A stretch of 64,000 nt of DNA from Tridacna crocea. Lineage: Eukaryota > Mollusca > Bivalvia > Cardiida > Cardiidae. Below the pieces are notes generated by a model that was not told the DNA's origin, did not search any database, and worked only from the letters and a program-made list of their open reading frames with translations. Positions 63,996-64,000 of this stretch are shown piece after piece. The translations under genes were made by a program, and so were the position numbers. Every line of letters begins with the position of its first letter. The stretch's first letter is position 1. The stretch spans positions 39,942,427 to 40,006,426 of the forward strand of contig OX031065.1 in the NCBI GenBank assembly GCA_943736015.1, given 5' to 3'.

Positions 63996-64000
63996 CTGGG

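Overview
The window reads as invertebrate animal genomic DNA, most likely from a bivalve mollusc. The reasons are AT-rich intron-bearing DNA, tRNA-derived SINEs, elements built like the bivalve 'pearl' repeats (about 165-bp tandem units, a microsatellite, fixed ends) and dozens of palindromic TTAA-flanked MITEs. The assignment to Bivalvia is inference. No bacterial or viral genes were seen.

Only two host genes are supported, both on the minus strand. (1) A large exon of a class A GPCR at 24104-25031 runs from TM2 to the C-tail; its first exon (N-terminus, TM1) was not found. (2) The last 11 exons of a single-pass receptor lie at 44070-63530: LDLR-type YWTD repeat, EGF, Ser/Thr-rich stalk, two HYR domains, a sushi-like domain, an unassigned region, an ephrin-receptor-like Cys module (GCC2/GCC3), a transmembrane helix and a Tyr/Ser-rich tail with a YxxM motif. 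Splice phases agree across all 11 exons, and the 5' part lies beyond 64000.

The rest is mobile DNA. A 2-kb dispersed repeat occurs once almost uninterrupted (about 29637-31690) and once broken by three insertions (pieces at 1253-1765, 5669-6129, 17329-17393 and 18959-20174). Comparing the two gives exact ends for the inserts: a Helitron2-like element (1766-5668), an 11.2-kb TIR element with a 6-bp target duplication (6130-17328) and a second Helitron2-like element (17394-18958). The 11.2-kb element holds arrays of a TTTCG-N-CGAAA palindrome near both ends and was itself invaded by a 6.8-kb CAC...GTG element (9082-15919, TTA duplication), which contains a dead LINE (11990-13766). A 1,029-bp stretch is repeated apparently without change at a 1,043-bp offset (19146-21217). 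From 35906 to 39483 lies a TIR element whose two arms carry the same 27-nt ATG-to-splice-donor mini-exon. The receptor introns are full of piggyBac-type hairpin MITEs and pearl-like elements, all complete copies of which carry a perfect RFX X-box palindrome.

The most interesting signal is architectural. At least three repeat families of unrelated sequence share one layout: terminal inverted repeat at one end, microsatellite in two of them, internal repeats, then the inverted repeat again just before a small hairpin and a CTTG end followed by T. This suggests one rolling-circle machinery mobilising several families.
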